From the NCBI GenBank assembly GCA_921293015.1, contig OV121084.1:46969864-47033863 (forward strand): a DNA stretch of 64,000 bases. The letters are read 5' to 3'. Under the pieces are notes generated by a model. That model saw only the letters and a list, made by a program, of their open reading frames with translations. It did not search any database and was not told the DNA's origin. Source of the stretch: Phorcus lineatus (Eukaryota > Mollusca > Gastropoda > Trochida > Trochidae). Below are positions 47,866 to 58,039 of the stretch, one piece after another (positions within the stretch are counted from its first letter, which is position 1; every line of letters starts with the position of its first letter). The position numbers and the translations under genes were made by a program.

Positions 47866-48372
47866 TCACACAATACACATCCAAGAATACACATCCTTAG
47901 TTCCTACTTGCACTGGATGTGTTTGATTGCTCCCTCTGGCTGCTCCAGGACAAAATACAGCCATCCTTTGTCCATGAATTTCTGTCCATTGGGACATCTT
48001 CAGAAGGCGCCATCTTGAACAGTTTGCTTCTGAGATTTTCTTGATGACAACATCCTTCATCCAATGTTTGTTTGTGTGACTTACGTACTTCACAGTTATC
48101 TGTCTCTTTCTCCCTTCTGTCTGTCTGCCTACCCGATGACACCTGTCTATATCAGAAATGGAAATGTTCTTGTTGATCTTCTTCAACACATTGATGGTCA
48201 CTTTCTGTTTACCCTCTTCTTGAGATTCCTGGACACCGCTGATCCTGATGGAATTCCTGTATTGTTCCAGCTCATCTATCTTTCTATTCAGTTCATCCTT
48301 GGTAATCTTCCACTCTTCTTTCCATGTTGCAATTTTCTTCTTTATGGGTTGTAGATAGTAGTTGAGGCCCAC
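47866..48372 (-). pseudogene. LINE (L1/CR1-type) ORF1 fragment
   Basis: The N-terminal part is a charged helical segment (KEEWKITKDELNRKIDELEQ). It is followed by NSIRISGVQES, NVLKKINKNISISDIDRCHR and RQITVKYVSHTNK, the coiled-coil plus RRM-like layout of non-LTR retrotransposon ORF1 proteins that bind their own RNA. The reading frame shifts near 48010, after which the homologous text continues in another frame. No ORF2 endonuclease or reverse transcriptase follows, so this is an isolated fragment. Confidence 0.7.
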
Positions 48373-48479
48373 CTGTGCTGGGCGTCATATAAGCTTATTT
48401 ACGTAGATAATTTCAACACAAGTGAGAGCTCTCTCAAACACGTCAATTCACATCCGCCATCTTTGATTTTTTTTTTTTT

Positions 48480-48960
48480 AGTTCAAGTCAGTCTGCCTTG
48501 GAGCCAGACTTTATGTTAAATATGTTCTTGACACCATCTTTACCTCTCAGCTGCTGTGTTTGAAATAGTTCTTTGAAGTCTGTCACCAGGCTGCTGATAG
48601 TGTCGTCATTTAAATTGTGACAGATGTCTCACACGTTCTTGTTAAGAGTTCAGTTGCTAATATTTCTTGTGGATCCACAGCCACTTGAAACTCCAGGTCA
48701 AAACACTGGTCTACAGCGTCCAATTCTAGAAGCCGAAGCCACTTTTGTGCAAGAACCTTGCAAGGATGGACCCCTTCAATTGTCAACTTTTCAATGTTGT
48801 TCTGGGAGACCTACCTTTCCTTTTTTTGAACAAATCCAGTTGAACTATAAGGAGTTCTTCCCAAGGGATATATTAAGGTTGACAATCTGTCCGTTAACTA
48901 GTTTAGTTTGTCTCAAAACTTCTGTGTCTTAGTATATCCAATTTGTTCTTCTTTGGTTGG
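48480..48960 (-). pseudogene. Unidentified coding remnant, possibly LTR-retrotransposon Pol
   Basis: The minus strand reads as protein-like text (KLTIEGVHPCKVLAQKW, CFDLEFQVAVDPQEI, then LVTDFKELFQTQQLRGKDG) interrupted by stops. A tRNA-Leu-type primer site lies 0.5 kb upstream at 49446. This suggests an LTR element reading leftwards. No catalytic motif confirms it. Confidence 0.35.
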
Positions 48961-49445
48961 CTTTCACTTTATTCCAAACTGTCACAGACACAGGGGGCAG
49001 ACCTATGAACTTAATTCAGCAGTTAAGTTTCAATGCAATGTCTTTTAGCTCTTAAGAACTCAAGATAAAATAAATCCACATACGAGTTATCCCAACAGGC
49101 AACGTTTATTGTCTTTGAGTCCTGTACTTATGCGTCATATCACAGGTACCAATCCACACATATACAATAACTGTTTTCTCTCTCTGTGTGCAATAAGTTG
49201 AGGAAGTTTCAATTCAAATTTGTCAACTAACTGTCTGGGATTTGCTCCACTTTTGCACATGAAGTCAAGGGGTAGTCATAAGACAGTTCAAACCGTTATT
49301 TTAGGTAAAAATCTTTGCTTTCAATTAAAAGCGCAAATCTATTTGAACGATCTCACCGCCTCTGCCGCTTAAGGGACAGGACCGCTATAGAATTGTCTTG
49401 CAGTGGATAGGTCAGACTGTTGAGTAGAAACAAAGCACAACATCG

Positions 49446-49459
49446 CACTTCTGACACCA
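49446..49459 (-). other. Probable LTR-retrotransposon primer-binding site (tRNA-Leu type)
   Basis: On the minus strand TGGTGTCAGAAGTG matches the sites at 54327-54344 and 56117-56134. The complement CACTTCTGACACCA equals the 3' end of tRNA-Leu(CAA) including CCA, as I recall it. An LTR boundary would be at 49460. No paired LTR is visible. Confidence 0.45.
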
Positions 49460-49901
49460 TTGTAGCATTTCCTGGGAACCTGGTGTCGGGCATGCTACTC
49501 AAGACGATAGATGACAAACGCATTGTGTCAGATAGCCATCTTTTTTTTGTCTGCTCTCTTACATTAGTAGCTAGAGGATGTGGCAAGTCAAGCAGGCTGT
49601 ACTACTCGATAACACTACAATAGTTTACAGAGTTGGTCTCTGAATGGAAAGATAGCTCCTCTCTACGTTGAGGGGGGTTAACTCCAGTCATTTTCTTCTT
49701 TTTCATTTTCTTTTGCTTTTCCTCCTAAAAATGGTGGAATTTCCTGCACTCAAACTTACTATGGCTTTTGCTAAAGCATGATCTGCAGATGTGGAGGAAG
49801 TTGCAGTGTGACCTAAGACACCCATCATGATTAAAGTTGTTACAGATCTCCTGTCCTTGGTCCTATCCATTGGATATGGTGCTAGTTTGAGAAAAGGGGT
49901 A

Positions 49902-51904
49902 CCGTATATTACCGTGTATAAGTCGAGTTTTTTATACCAGAAATTGTGGGGTCAAGGAGGGGGGTCGACTTATATATGAGGTAGAAGTTTCAGACAAAAA
50001 AAATCAGAGGTCGAGTGACGATCTGCCGGCCGAAGGAAACGAACAGACGAGATGCAAACCGGAAGCAACGATGTCAAAACGTTGTCAAAATAATGGAATA
50101 AAATTACTTTAATAATTATTACATACTTAACTGTTTGTTATATATTACCATTAATAGTTAAAAAATATTATAATCCATTGAAATAAATTTTTAATCGACA
50201 ATTTTATGGATGTACAGTAACGATTCAAACCGGAAGCCACGATGTCAACACGTTGTCAAAATAATGAAATTAAGTTACTTTAATAATTATTACATACTTT
50301 ACTGTTTGTTATATACTGCTATTAATAGTTAAAGCATATTAGAATCTATTGAAGTGCATTTCTAATCGACAATTTTATAAACATTCAGTAACGATGCAAA
50401 CCGGAAGCCACGATGTCAACACGTTGTCAAAATAATGAAATTAAGTTACTTTAATAATTATTACATACTTTACTGTTTGTTAGTACTATTTATAGCTAAA
50501 AAATATTATAACCTTATATATAATACATTTCTAATTGACAATTTTATAGACAGACCGTTACGATTCCAACTACGACATGCTTATCGATCAATATGGCGAG
50601 TGTTTCATAACAAGTCATATGACGTGGGCCAATGAGATTCTACGATCATTCATACACATAGGAACCGGTGAAACATGAGATTGAGCCTCCTGATATATAC
50701 GATGTTTTAACGTTTTGCCAAAACAAAAGTGTAATATTCAAATCTTTTTAAATCTTGGTAAACTAGTGTTATCTTTACAATTTTAATTTACATTCAGTAC
50801 ATATATTGACGAACACATCCGGTAATTATATCAGCTTTGATCTGCATTGTATCAAATTAACAGTACCGGTAATTGATTTGGAAATAGCGTTTGTCCTTAT
50901 TTACTAGGTAACAATTAAACAATTCACCGCAATTTCCGAGAAAAGCAGTGCGAGAGGTTACGACAATCATATACGGGCATTTTTATGTTAGCGCGATTTG
51001 TCACATGTTATACTGAAGTGTAGTCACATCGGAAATATTATCGGCACAAATTTTATCATGTACCCCTACCTCTTTAGTAGACGTATATTACCTCGCTCTC
51101 GTGAAAAAATCAATTACTGTTCTAGCTTTCTTTGAATTTGATGAAGACATTAGGTTTGTTTTTCACCGCGTAAAATACTCGGAATTTCACAACTCCGACT
51201 ATCAATTTCCAAGAAAAGCAGTGCGAGCATTACATACGGGCATTCTGAATTAGCCAATTAAATTTTTCCTTTTGTCTGAGGTCACTTACGGGTACGAGTT
51301 CTTGGTAATGTGCTATAAATAGTTACGGGAATTTCCAAATTTCGTTATGAAAACCGTAAGATTAAAATTGAGTTAGAAACCGAATGCTACGCACGATATG
51401 CATATAAATACGTGCATAATGTTTATTGCGCATGGTGTGGCCCAGTAGTTATCATTTTTTACGCCACATTTCATTATAGATGCATTATTTACTAATTACA
51501 CAAATACGCACTCTAGGTGCAACACTGCGCATGTACCGAGACGTAAATGACACTAAATTATTTTTTTTTTAAAAGAACAAACACCAGCACACACGTATGT
51601 ATTTTTTATTATTAATATTTATTATTAATATATTTATTACAACAATCTCTTATTAAACAAATGCTTACTGTATTGCAAAACACTGACGTATTACAACTCA
51701 CTTTGAAAATTACCGATACATCAACTTACCGTAACTAAATCTCTCAACTTGCCGCGTGTTTCATGTCGACCTGCCTCCGACCTGTCGACCTGCTATTAGG
51801 GGGGTCGACTTATAAATGAGGTATATGATTTTGACAGCAATTTGGGGGCCTGAGAAAGGGGGTCGACTTATACACAGGGTCGACTTATACACGGTAATAT
51901 ACGG
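49902..51904. mobile_element. 2.0-kb DNA element with long TIRs and TA target duplication
   Basis: The ends are inverted copies starting CCGTATATTACCGTGTATAA and running about 25 bp, flanked by TA on both sides (49900-49901 and 51905-51906). Subterminal GGGTCGACTTATA words lie at about 49962 on the left and at three sites between 51799 and 51893 on the right. The centre has three ~171-bp tandem units. No transposase frame is present. The TA duplication suggests a Tc1/mariner/pogo-like mobiliser, but the family is not settled. Confidence 0.8.
50055..50570. repeat. 171-bp tandem repeat, three copies
   Basis: The word CAAACCGGAAGC(C/A)ACGATGTC starts at 50055, 50226 and 50397, exactly 171 bp apart. 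A degenerate fourth start is near 50566. Units also share TTACTTTAATAATTATTACA. They lie inside the TA-flanked element. Confidence 0.9.
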
Positions 51905-52104
51905 TAAGTTTTTCTCGCTGTTGAAAAATAGGGTCAGGTCACATTCATTTCCTTACATAGATGGGCATGTTGCTGTATCATGGCTGGCTGATACTACTAG
52001 AGGCACAGGTTGACTAGATCCTGGTGTGAAACGTCTTATAGACAAGTATATGAGAAACAGTTGTCTCTGGTGATGTTTGGTCTTTCATGGCACAAATTCT
52101 GCCA

Positions 52105-52650
52105 AGTTTGGATGTTGTAATCCCCCTCTCTTGCCTCATACCAACTCAGTAGTTATACATTCAACATGCTTAACCTCAAGGGTGTTCAAATAATACTCAA
52201 ACTCATTTTTGCACTTTTTTGATTTAAGATCAACACTGTCATGATAATTGAAATCAATATTGTGCAATTTGGGAAGACTAGGGAGTGATTTAGCCCTCAG
52301 CTTTGCAAGCAAGAAGCCAGCACTTGGTTAAATTTCATTCAACTTATCACTGAAAGTGTGTATATTGACAGATTTTACATTATCTAAATTAGAATTCCTC
52401 CTAATGAAGAAGATAGATTTTTCCTTGTGGTTGACTCACTTGTTCTTAACTTCATAAAGGCATAGTGTTGATATTTCTGAGGGGAAAGCTTTCTCTTCCA
52501 AGGCTCCTTTCACTTGCACTTCTTAGATGTTGGAGCATGCAGTCCCTTAATTCTCTCTCTTCTCACTCATGTCTACAAGAGCATACAGCAATGCAGCTAC
52601 ATGGTTGCAAGATTCTCCTTCCCTGTAAAAATGGAACATTTGTAACTTTA
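52105..52650 (-). pseudogene. Decayed SWIM-type zinc-finger protein fragment (repeat-borne)
   Basis: A splice acceptor (TTTTTACAG at about 52630) opens an exon reading GESCNHVAALLYALVDMSEK, the C-x-H half of a SWIM zinc finger. In other frames it continues as KCKWKEPWKRKAFPSEISTL and KSIFFIRRNSNLDNVKSV, then SLPSLPKLHNIDFNYHDSVD. The same arrangement occurs in SWIM/YqaJ-type proteins found in many copies in mollusc and cnidarian genomes. Stops and frame shifts show decay. Function is unknown. Confidence 0.5.
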
Positions 52651-53423
52651 TTCTTGCAATATCAAAATGAAATTGCTCATAATTTAGTTCATGATATATA
52701 AGTAATTACAATAGAATTTAAACATGTTATGTAAATGTCATGTCGACAAGAAAAATATTTAAAAAATAAGAATTAATTAAAAGTCATTAAGGTCTCAACA
52801 TTTACCATTTTATACCAAAAGTATGTAGAATTGAATTAAAAACTTTCCATCCTGGAAGATTGTTTCACCTCACTGGAAATTAACTTGTAGAATTTCAATG
52901 GAACTTGAGAATTAACACATTTACAGTCTTTAAAGAATGAACACTTTAAATTGAACACTCACTTCACATAGTCCCTCAGGTATTGGGGAGGTCTGGACAC
53001 CATTCCACTCTTCCTGGTTGTCTGCTGAGAACTAGTGTCCCTCGTAACTGTCAGGGGTGACAGTTTACGGGATAAGTCGTGTGACCAAGGTTGGCATGAC
53101 CTTTATTTTGTCAATGAGTTGACATCAAGGCTTCCTCTTTGAATCTCGTCTGTTAGTCTCCCTCCGCCGGCAGATCGTCACCTAACCTCAGAATTGTTAG
53201 GTCTGAAAGATAGATCTCATATATACAGTGTAGGAAAGATGTGGGAAATTCAGCCTGTCCTTAAGACTGGCTACTTAAATTTGTTACCAGTCTAGCCAGT
53301 CCTTCAATCAGAACAAATAAAACACATTTATAGTTTGTTTGTTTTTTAACAACTTAAAGGCAACTTGTGGAATGCATTCAGTCAAAATGCTGAGAGTTAC
53401 TGGAGTTATCAACAGTTCCAAGT
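52650..53423. other. Spacer without a supported gene
   Basis: AT-rich sequence with short protein-like scraps on the minus strand (for example RKSGMVSRPPQYLRDYV near 53000). These are too short and broken to call. They may belong to the flanking decayed gene. Confidence 0.4.
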
Positions 53424-53594
53424 TTATTCAGACAGCTCATCGTCAACACACAGATCTGAAAAGTCAGAAATATAGTCTGAATCCTCATCTTTGGAAGCTT
53501 CAGCCCTAGCATAAGACTCATCACCAGCAGCATCCTGTTTCCTCACTTCCTCAAACATGTCATCAAACATTTGAACAAGCTGAACATTCTTCAT
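53424..53594 (-). CDS. Small acidic open frame (56 residues), probable C-terminal exon of a repeat-borne gene
   Basis: An uninterrupted frame starts MKNVQLVQMFDDMFEEVRKQ and ends with a strongly acidic tail (DEDSDYISDFSDLCVDDELS) before TAA. About a third of the residues are Asp or Glu. It matches no family I recognise. It lies between the SWIM-type remnant and a gypsy fragment, on the same strand. It may be the C-terminus of the gene that the SWIM exon belongs to, or of an Orf in the gypsy element. Independent expression is not supported. Confidence 0.3.
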   Translation of the reverse strand: MKNVQLVQMFDDMFEEVRKQDAAGDESYARAEASKDEDSDYISDFSDLCVDDELSE

Positions 53595-53686
53595 TTACTT
53601 TTCATAATGCTGACAGTTACAATGAATTAAATCAAATACAAGAAATGATAGTAAATAATTAATACTATCATATTTATATAAAAATT

Positions 53687-54344
53687 ATCATCCATGAAAA
53701 CTATCAGGGTCTGGAAGTTCTGGTCACCAAAGATTTTGTCCATCAGTCGCATGAATGTTGCAAGTGCTCCAGTTAGTCCAAAAGGCATCCTAGTATATTC
53801 AAACAGTCCTCCAGTGCCAACCCGAAATGCTGTCTTCTCAATATCTTTCTCTGCAACTGGAATTTGGTGAAATCCATGTGCCAACTCCAGACTGCAGAAG
53901 AACCTTGCTCCTTTAAGTACATCAAGAGCTTCTTCAATCCGAGGTAGTGGATATGCATCCTTCAGAGTCTTGGCATTAATGGTTCTGTAGTCACAGCATG
54001 TCATCAGTTTCCCATTGCTCTTACGTACTAGCACAACAGGTGATGCATACGGACTTGATGATTCAGGTATGATACCGGACTCCAAACTTTTAGCAATGTA
54101 TTGCCAGACCTCATTTGAAAGCTGTGGTGGTATTCGGCTGTGAGGGGCTCTCACTGGATTCTCATCAGTTGTGACAAGTCTGTGTTCCACTGCGTCACAA
54201 AATTATACTTTCATAAAACAAGAAAATATTACAATTTCTTATTCATTGTTACAATACATTCTCTTCATCCTTCATCCGCCTTGCTTCATCTGTCTTGTCA
54301 GGACATCAGTTGAGGGTTGAACTTGTATCCCACTTCTGACACCA
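53687..54344 (-). pseudogene. Ty3/gypsy reverse transcriptase fragment A, with primer site
   Basis: The frame from 54190 carries standard Ty3/gypsy reverse transcriptase blocks: SGIIPESSSPYASPVVLVRK, CCDYRTINAKTLKDAYPLPR, MPFGLTGALATFMRLMDKI and the catalytic VFMDD. It ends abruptly at 53687, where unrelated AT-rich DNA begins, so the palm, connection, RNase H and integrase are missing. Upstream, 54327-54344 is a tRNA-Leu-type primer-binding site, and TGTACAAGAGGG from 54345 is the LTR end. It is about 95% alike to fragment B over the shared part by eye. Confidence 0.85.
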
Positions 54345-54375
54345 TGTACAAGAGGGACAACACTGTTCGGAAAGA

Positions 54376-55998
54376 CTACAGAATACCGGATACCTTCCGC
54401 CATTTTTGTAAGCACGCGAGTTTATTTTAGAACTGCGCAAATCGTATGCGCAACTTACTTCCCTAGCAATCGCATTTCGACTTTCTGTACGACACAAACG
54501 CTTTCGATTACTCACCTATTTTGAAGTTTTTCCCTTGGATTTCAGCAAGTCTATCACTTTGTGTTATTCTAGGGTTAGTGTTAGCTTAAGACTAAGGGTT
54601 AGTTCCAACTCTTACCTACCTTTACAGAATAAAATCATCGGCACTATCATTCGCATCAGCCTCAGGGGTAGGTTGCAGTGCAGCGAGTGGGCGTCTCACA
54701 CAAACAATTTCATGATCTCGGTCATGTGGGTTATAAATGTCAGTTCTAAAAAAGCAATGAATTTGTCTCCTCTTTCACTCAGATATTTCCTTCTGACACA
54801 GAATTCCTCGAAATAAGATGAGTACAATAATTTTGTGGTTCCCGACCGAGGAAGAGATCTTTTCAATGCACCCCATGACGACTCGATAGTGTTAGTGTGT
54901 GCTCCTGTAGCGGGGTCCTTGAAGTTAATCGAGTGGTTAACTTTCACATGGTGAAAGTCTTCCTTACTGAGACAGTCATAGGCTTTCCAACAATCGCTTA
55001 TGATTGTGGTTCCAGGTTTGATGTGATTTTTTATTATTGGTATGAGAGTGTCCGAGTCACGCTTTTCAACACAAGTGAAAAAACATTCTTTTGATTCCCG
55101 ATCGATCCCCCCGAAAACCCACTGACCCTCAACTCTTTTCCCCCGATTAAACTTTCTTTTTCCAAATTTTGATTCGTCGATTTCGACAACCCTTCCCACC
55201 CCTCCTATCTTAGCACTGTCACCATCAACAACACACACACAAACCTCACGGCAAAAGTGGTACCAGTCCACGGAAGTGTTACAAGATGATATGTCAAGCT
55301 CCCGGCGCACAAAATCTTGGGAAAGCTTCCATACCCAGCGGTACGTGAGCAATAAAATCTTCCCACAGTCAAGTTTGCTATTTTCAAACCATGAATTGTG
55401 CCGAATGGAAAGTTTTTTACCACAGGATTTCTTGCTACATTTCCAGCAATAGTGATCTTTGCTGTAGCTTTTGTCTCTACACAAATAAAATTCACCAGTA
55501 CAGCATTTCCCACAGGTTTTCCCGTCCCAGTTTCCTAACAGTTCCTTGTTCCTTAAAAATCGGAATAATTCTTCTTCATCTTCTGATAACTTAAAGACGT
55601 CCCAAAAACGCATACCCGAACGCTGAAAATACTACGATTCCATAGTAAAGTGTCCAAATATGGCTGTTACTAGGCTATGACGTAAGCGAAAATTGACCAA
55701 TCACAGAGGACTTACCTGTCAGAATTTTCCCACGCTCATTCCTTCCAATTCCCATAATTCCGTAGCTCCGATTTTTGAAAGAAACATATCTTTTTTATTT
55801 GCGATAGCTTACCTTTGGCTCTAAAAATCATTGGTTAGTTTTACTAACCGGAAGTCAGCTCAAGGAAGCTGAATTTTATGTTTATTTTTTATTTCGGCGT
55901 TGCTTTATTTTTTCGAATTTTAATGCTCGTGCTTCTTATATATAGGAAATGCACATGCTACTAAACAATATGGCTGGTAGGTATCCGGTATTCTGTAG
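54376..55998 (-). mobile_element. Merlin-superfamily DNA transposon
   Basis: A 1,623-bp element with perfect 20-bp terminal inverted repeats CTACAGAATACCGGATACCT and one open transposase gene on the minus strand. The transposase is of the IS1595/ISXO2 (Merlin) DDE type. No 8-9-bp target duplication is found at the ends (flanks CGGAAAGA and GTGTATTA), unlike a normal Merlin insertion. Both flanks are gypsy-derived sequence. Confidence 0.85.
54696..55613 (-). CDS. Merlin transposase (ISXO2-like DDE), apparently intact
   Basis: 305 residues, one uninterrupted exon. The N-terminus (about 34-64) has CGKCCTG...C...CWKC...C, the zinc ribbon typical of IS1595-type transposases. The catalytic core follows: GGVGRVVEIDESKFGKRKFN with D146, GTTIISDCWKAYDCL with D207 and GAHTNTIESSWGALKRSLP with E244, giving a complete DDE triad. 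VEGQWVFGGIDRESKECFFT between them is also characteristic. The length fits a full Merlin transposase (about 290-320). The start at 55613 is the first ATG in frame and precedes FWDVFKLSEDEEE. It lies wholly inside perfect terminal inverted repeats, so the element could be recently active. It would bind its repeat ends, then cut and reinsert the element. Confidence 0.88.
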   Translation of the reverse strand: MRFWDVFKLSEDEEELFRFLRNKELLGNWDGKTCGKCCTGEFYLCRDKSYSKDHYCWKCSKKSCGKKLSIRHNSWFENSKLDCGKILLLTYRWVWKLSQDFVRRELDISSCNTSVDWYHFCREVCVCVVDGDSAKIGGVGRVVEIDESKFGKRKFNRGKRVEGQWVFGGIDRESKECFFTCVEKRDSDTLIPIIKNHIKPGTTIISDCWKAYDCLSKEDFHHVKVNHSINFKDPATGAHTNTIESSWGALKRSLPRSGTTKLLYSSYFEEFCVRRKYLSERGDKFIAFLELTFITHMTEIMKLFV

Positions 55999-56004
55999 GT
56001 GTAT

Positions 56005-56480
56005 TATTCTTATTTATTTCTTATTCATTGTTACAATACATTCTCTTCATCCTTCATCCGCCTTGCTTCATCTGTCTTGTCAGGACATCAGTTGAGGGTT
56101 GAACTGTTGAACTTGTATCCCACTTCTGACACCATGTACAAGAGGGACAACACTGTTCCAAGAGTTTTATTCTCAAAAGTTGAATGATGAAAAACAACAA
56201 TCCTCAACTAACATGATGCTCTCATGCCAACGGCATTCACAGATGAGTCAGTGGTATAGATATATATCAAAAGGTATAAACTTGACTACAGATAAATGTC
56301 TTCACACTGTAGAATTTGTCTGTCTTGCTGCACCGCATGGAAAATGACAGGATGTACAATGCATCATGGGAAATTAAACTTTAAGTATTTTAAAAGAACA
56401 GTAAATTAACCTTTTCATTCAGTCATTGCAAACATACAAATGGTCAATAAAACATCTTAACAACACATCATAAAAACATT
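56005..56480 (-). mobile_element. Gypsy fragment C: leader, primer site and LTR end
   Basis: The leader from about 56015 to 56116 repeats 54230-54326, including TTCATCCTTCATCCGCC, except for a 9-bp duplication (GAACTGTT). The primer site is at 56117-56134, and the LTR reads from 56135 rightwards (TGTACAAGAGGGACAACACT). The far LTR end is not defined; I set it loosely at 56480. There is no coding sequence. Confidence 0.6.
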
Positions 56481-56799
56481 AACAGTGTTATTGCAACAAA
56501 AATTAGTCGGAAACACAGCACTGCTAGCACCCTACTAGAAGACATATGGATAGAGCGGGAAGGCAGCGCTGTTGCCACTTTCCATATATAATTACAGCTG
56601 TTTTCACATGAATAAAATACCATTTTTGCAAACAACAGGAGAAATATTTGGTTCTTGGTATGCATGACAAATCTTAATAGCTTTTCATATATGGTCTAAA
56701 AAAATTCAATTCAAATTGTAATATGGTTACTTGAAACACAAATTTGGCCACTTATGAAAACGTAACAACAACTGGTATTCTGAGACAAGTGTTTATTTA

Positions 56800-58036
56800 C
56801 AGTAACCACATTTACTTGCCACTTTCACTGGCTGTTCTAGGCCTCAATTGATAGTGTCTGGGCCTTCCCTCGCATTCTTCTTTTTTCACCAAACACATTG
56901 GTCCTTTCCATAATGAAACCAGTCACTTGCGTCTTTTTTAATGTCCGATGTTGAAACATTCCCTCTAGTGTAAGGGTCTTCAGAAGCAAAGCCATATTCT
57001 GCTGATGAAACTAGTTGTCAAAATGTGTCTCTGCCTCATTCTACAAAATGTGGCTCGGAACAAGACAATTCCAGGATTTTCAGACAGAAACTTAAGATGC
57101 AAGTTGGCAAGATGGTCCGTGAGAATTCGTGTTTGGTTCTTAACACCATTAATGTCGGGTTTGGCATCGGCTTTACCTTGTTGAAGACTGCTGTTATCAT
57201 CCCTCTCAAAGAAGTTAAGAACTTGCTCTCTGCACTTCACCTGATTTTGTGATCGTTTCTGTTTAGGTATGGTGGTCCATTTCTTTCTTGTAACGGAGAG
57301 CTTATTCCGATTATCCTGTGCGGGCAGCTAACCAAGAAAAGCCTCGGTACTTCTTTATGATCTTTCCACATATCAAGCTGTGAAGAGCCCTTTCTTTATT
57401 CTTAGTTCTACAAACTTCAGTTTTTAGCTTGTTCAGTTTTGCTGAGAAGGGCGTTTCCAAGCAGCAACTGCCTTTTAACCTTATCTCCTTGTGTCTTGGA
57501 AATTCCAGCAAGCCTCAGATCTTGTTCTGTTCTAGTACGAGGTGAGTTTGAAGAAGATGATATTTTTTAACGCATTCGCTCACGCCATTTTTTAATGGTC
57601 TTGTACTTTCTAGCAAGGGAGAGATTTTTCATCTTCAATGAGAAAGTGTCTTTTGAGCTTTAGCCAGAGCAGGCCGGTGCGCTGTCTTGTTCCAGCCCGT
57701 CGCGATGTTTGAAAGTTCATTCTGACAACTATGGGATTCTGTTCATTGATCTGAGACACAATGTTATTGAGTATCCACTGGTGTCACTTGGAGAAAGGAC
57801 AGCTGCTTCTTGAACTGCTTGTAGAGCCTCTGCTTTCTTTCTGTTTCTAAACCGCTGTACTCTAAACCGCTGTACTCTAAACCTCTGTACTCTAAATATT
57901 TTATTCTTCTTTGTCTTTCTTTAGCAAGATATGCTTTACCATTCTTTTCTTTCTGTCTTTCCCTATATGCCTTCTGTATTTTGGTTAGAATTTTCCCAAT
58001 ACTATGAAAAAACAAAACAACCTTGAGATAAAGCAC
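56800..58036 (-). pseudogene. Decayed charged protein of a multi-copy 'RDDNS' family
   Basis: Right to left on the minus strand: KIQKAYRERQKEKNGKAYLA and KERQRRIKY, a linker, VRMNFQTSRRAGTRQRTGLL, LARKYKTIKKWRERM, RTRTEQDLRLAGISKTQGDK, KERALHSLICGKIIKKYRGF, then VLNFFERDDNSSLQQGKADA and RILTDHLANLHLKFLSENPG. The pieces lie in three frames with stops, so it is dead. The same block order recurs in uncharacterised, high-copy proteins of molluscs and cnidarians that I recall only as motifs. I cannot assign a function. A transposon-encoded DNA-binding protein is one possibility. Confidence 0.45.
57847..57897. repeat. In-frame minisatellite, three ~15-bp units
   Basis: CTAAACCGCTGTACT repeats three times with one variant. 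On the minus strand it adds (S/R)GLEY repeats into the charged RDDNS-family remnant. This is a local expansion not expected in the family. Confidence 0.8.
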
Positions 58037-58039
58037 TAG

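Larger units (their letters stand above)
49636..52025 (-). pseudogene. Second DIRS-like gag fragment, split by a DNA element
   Basis: 49636-49901 matches 47110-47385 and 51905-52025 matches 47384-47520, including the GGAAGTTGCA/finger region and ATGGGCATGTTGCTGTATCA. The two halves are contiguous in the first copy. Between them lies the 49902-51904 element. The fragment encodes the C/H finger part of the gag-like protein and is broken by stops. Confidence 0.75.

Noticed and set aside
48064-48354. 96-residue hydrophobic open frame on the plus strand
   Set aside because: It is the antisense shadow of the LINE ORF1 coiled coil; the charged codons read as hydrophobic on the other strand.
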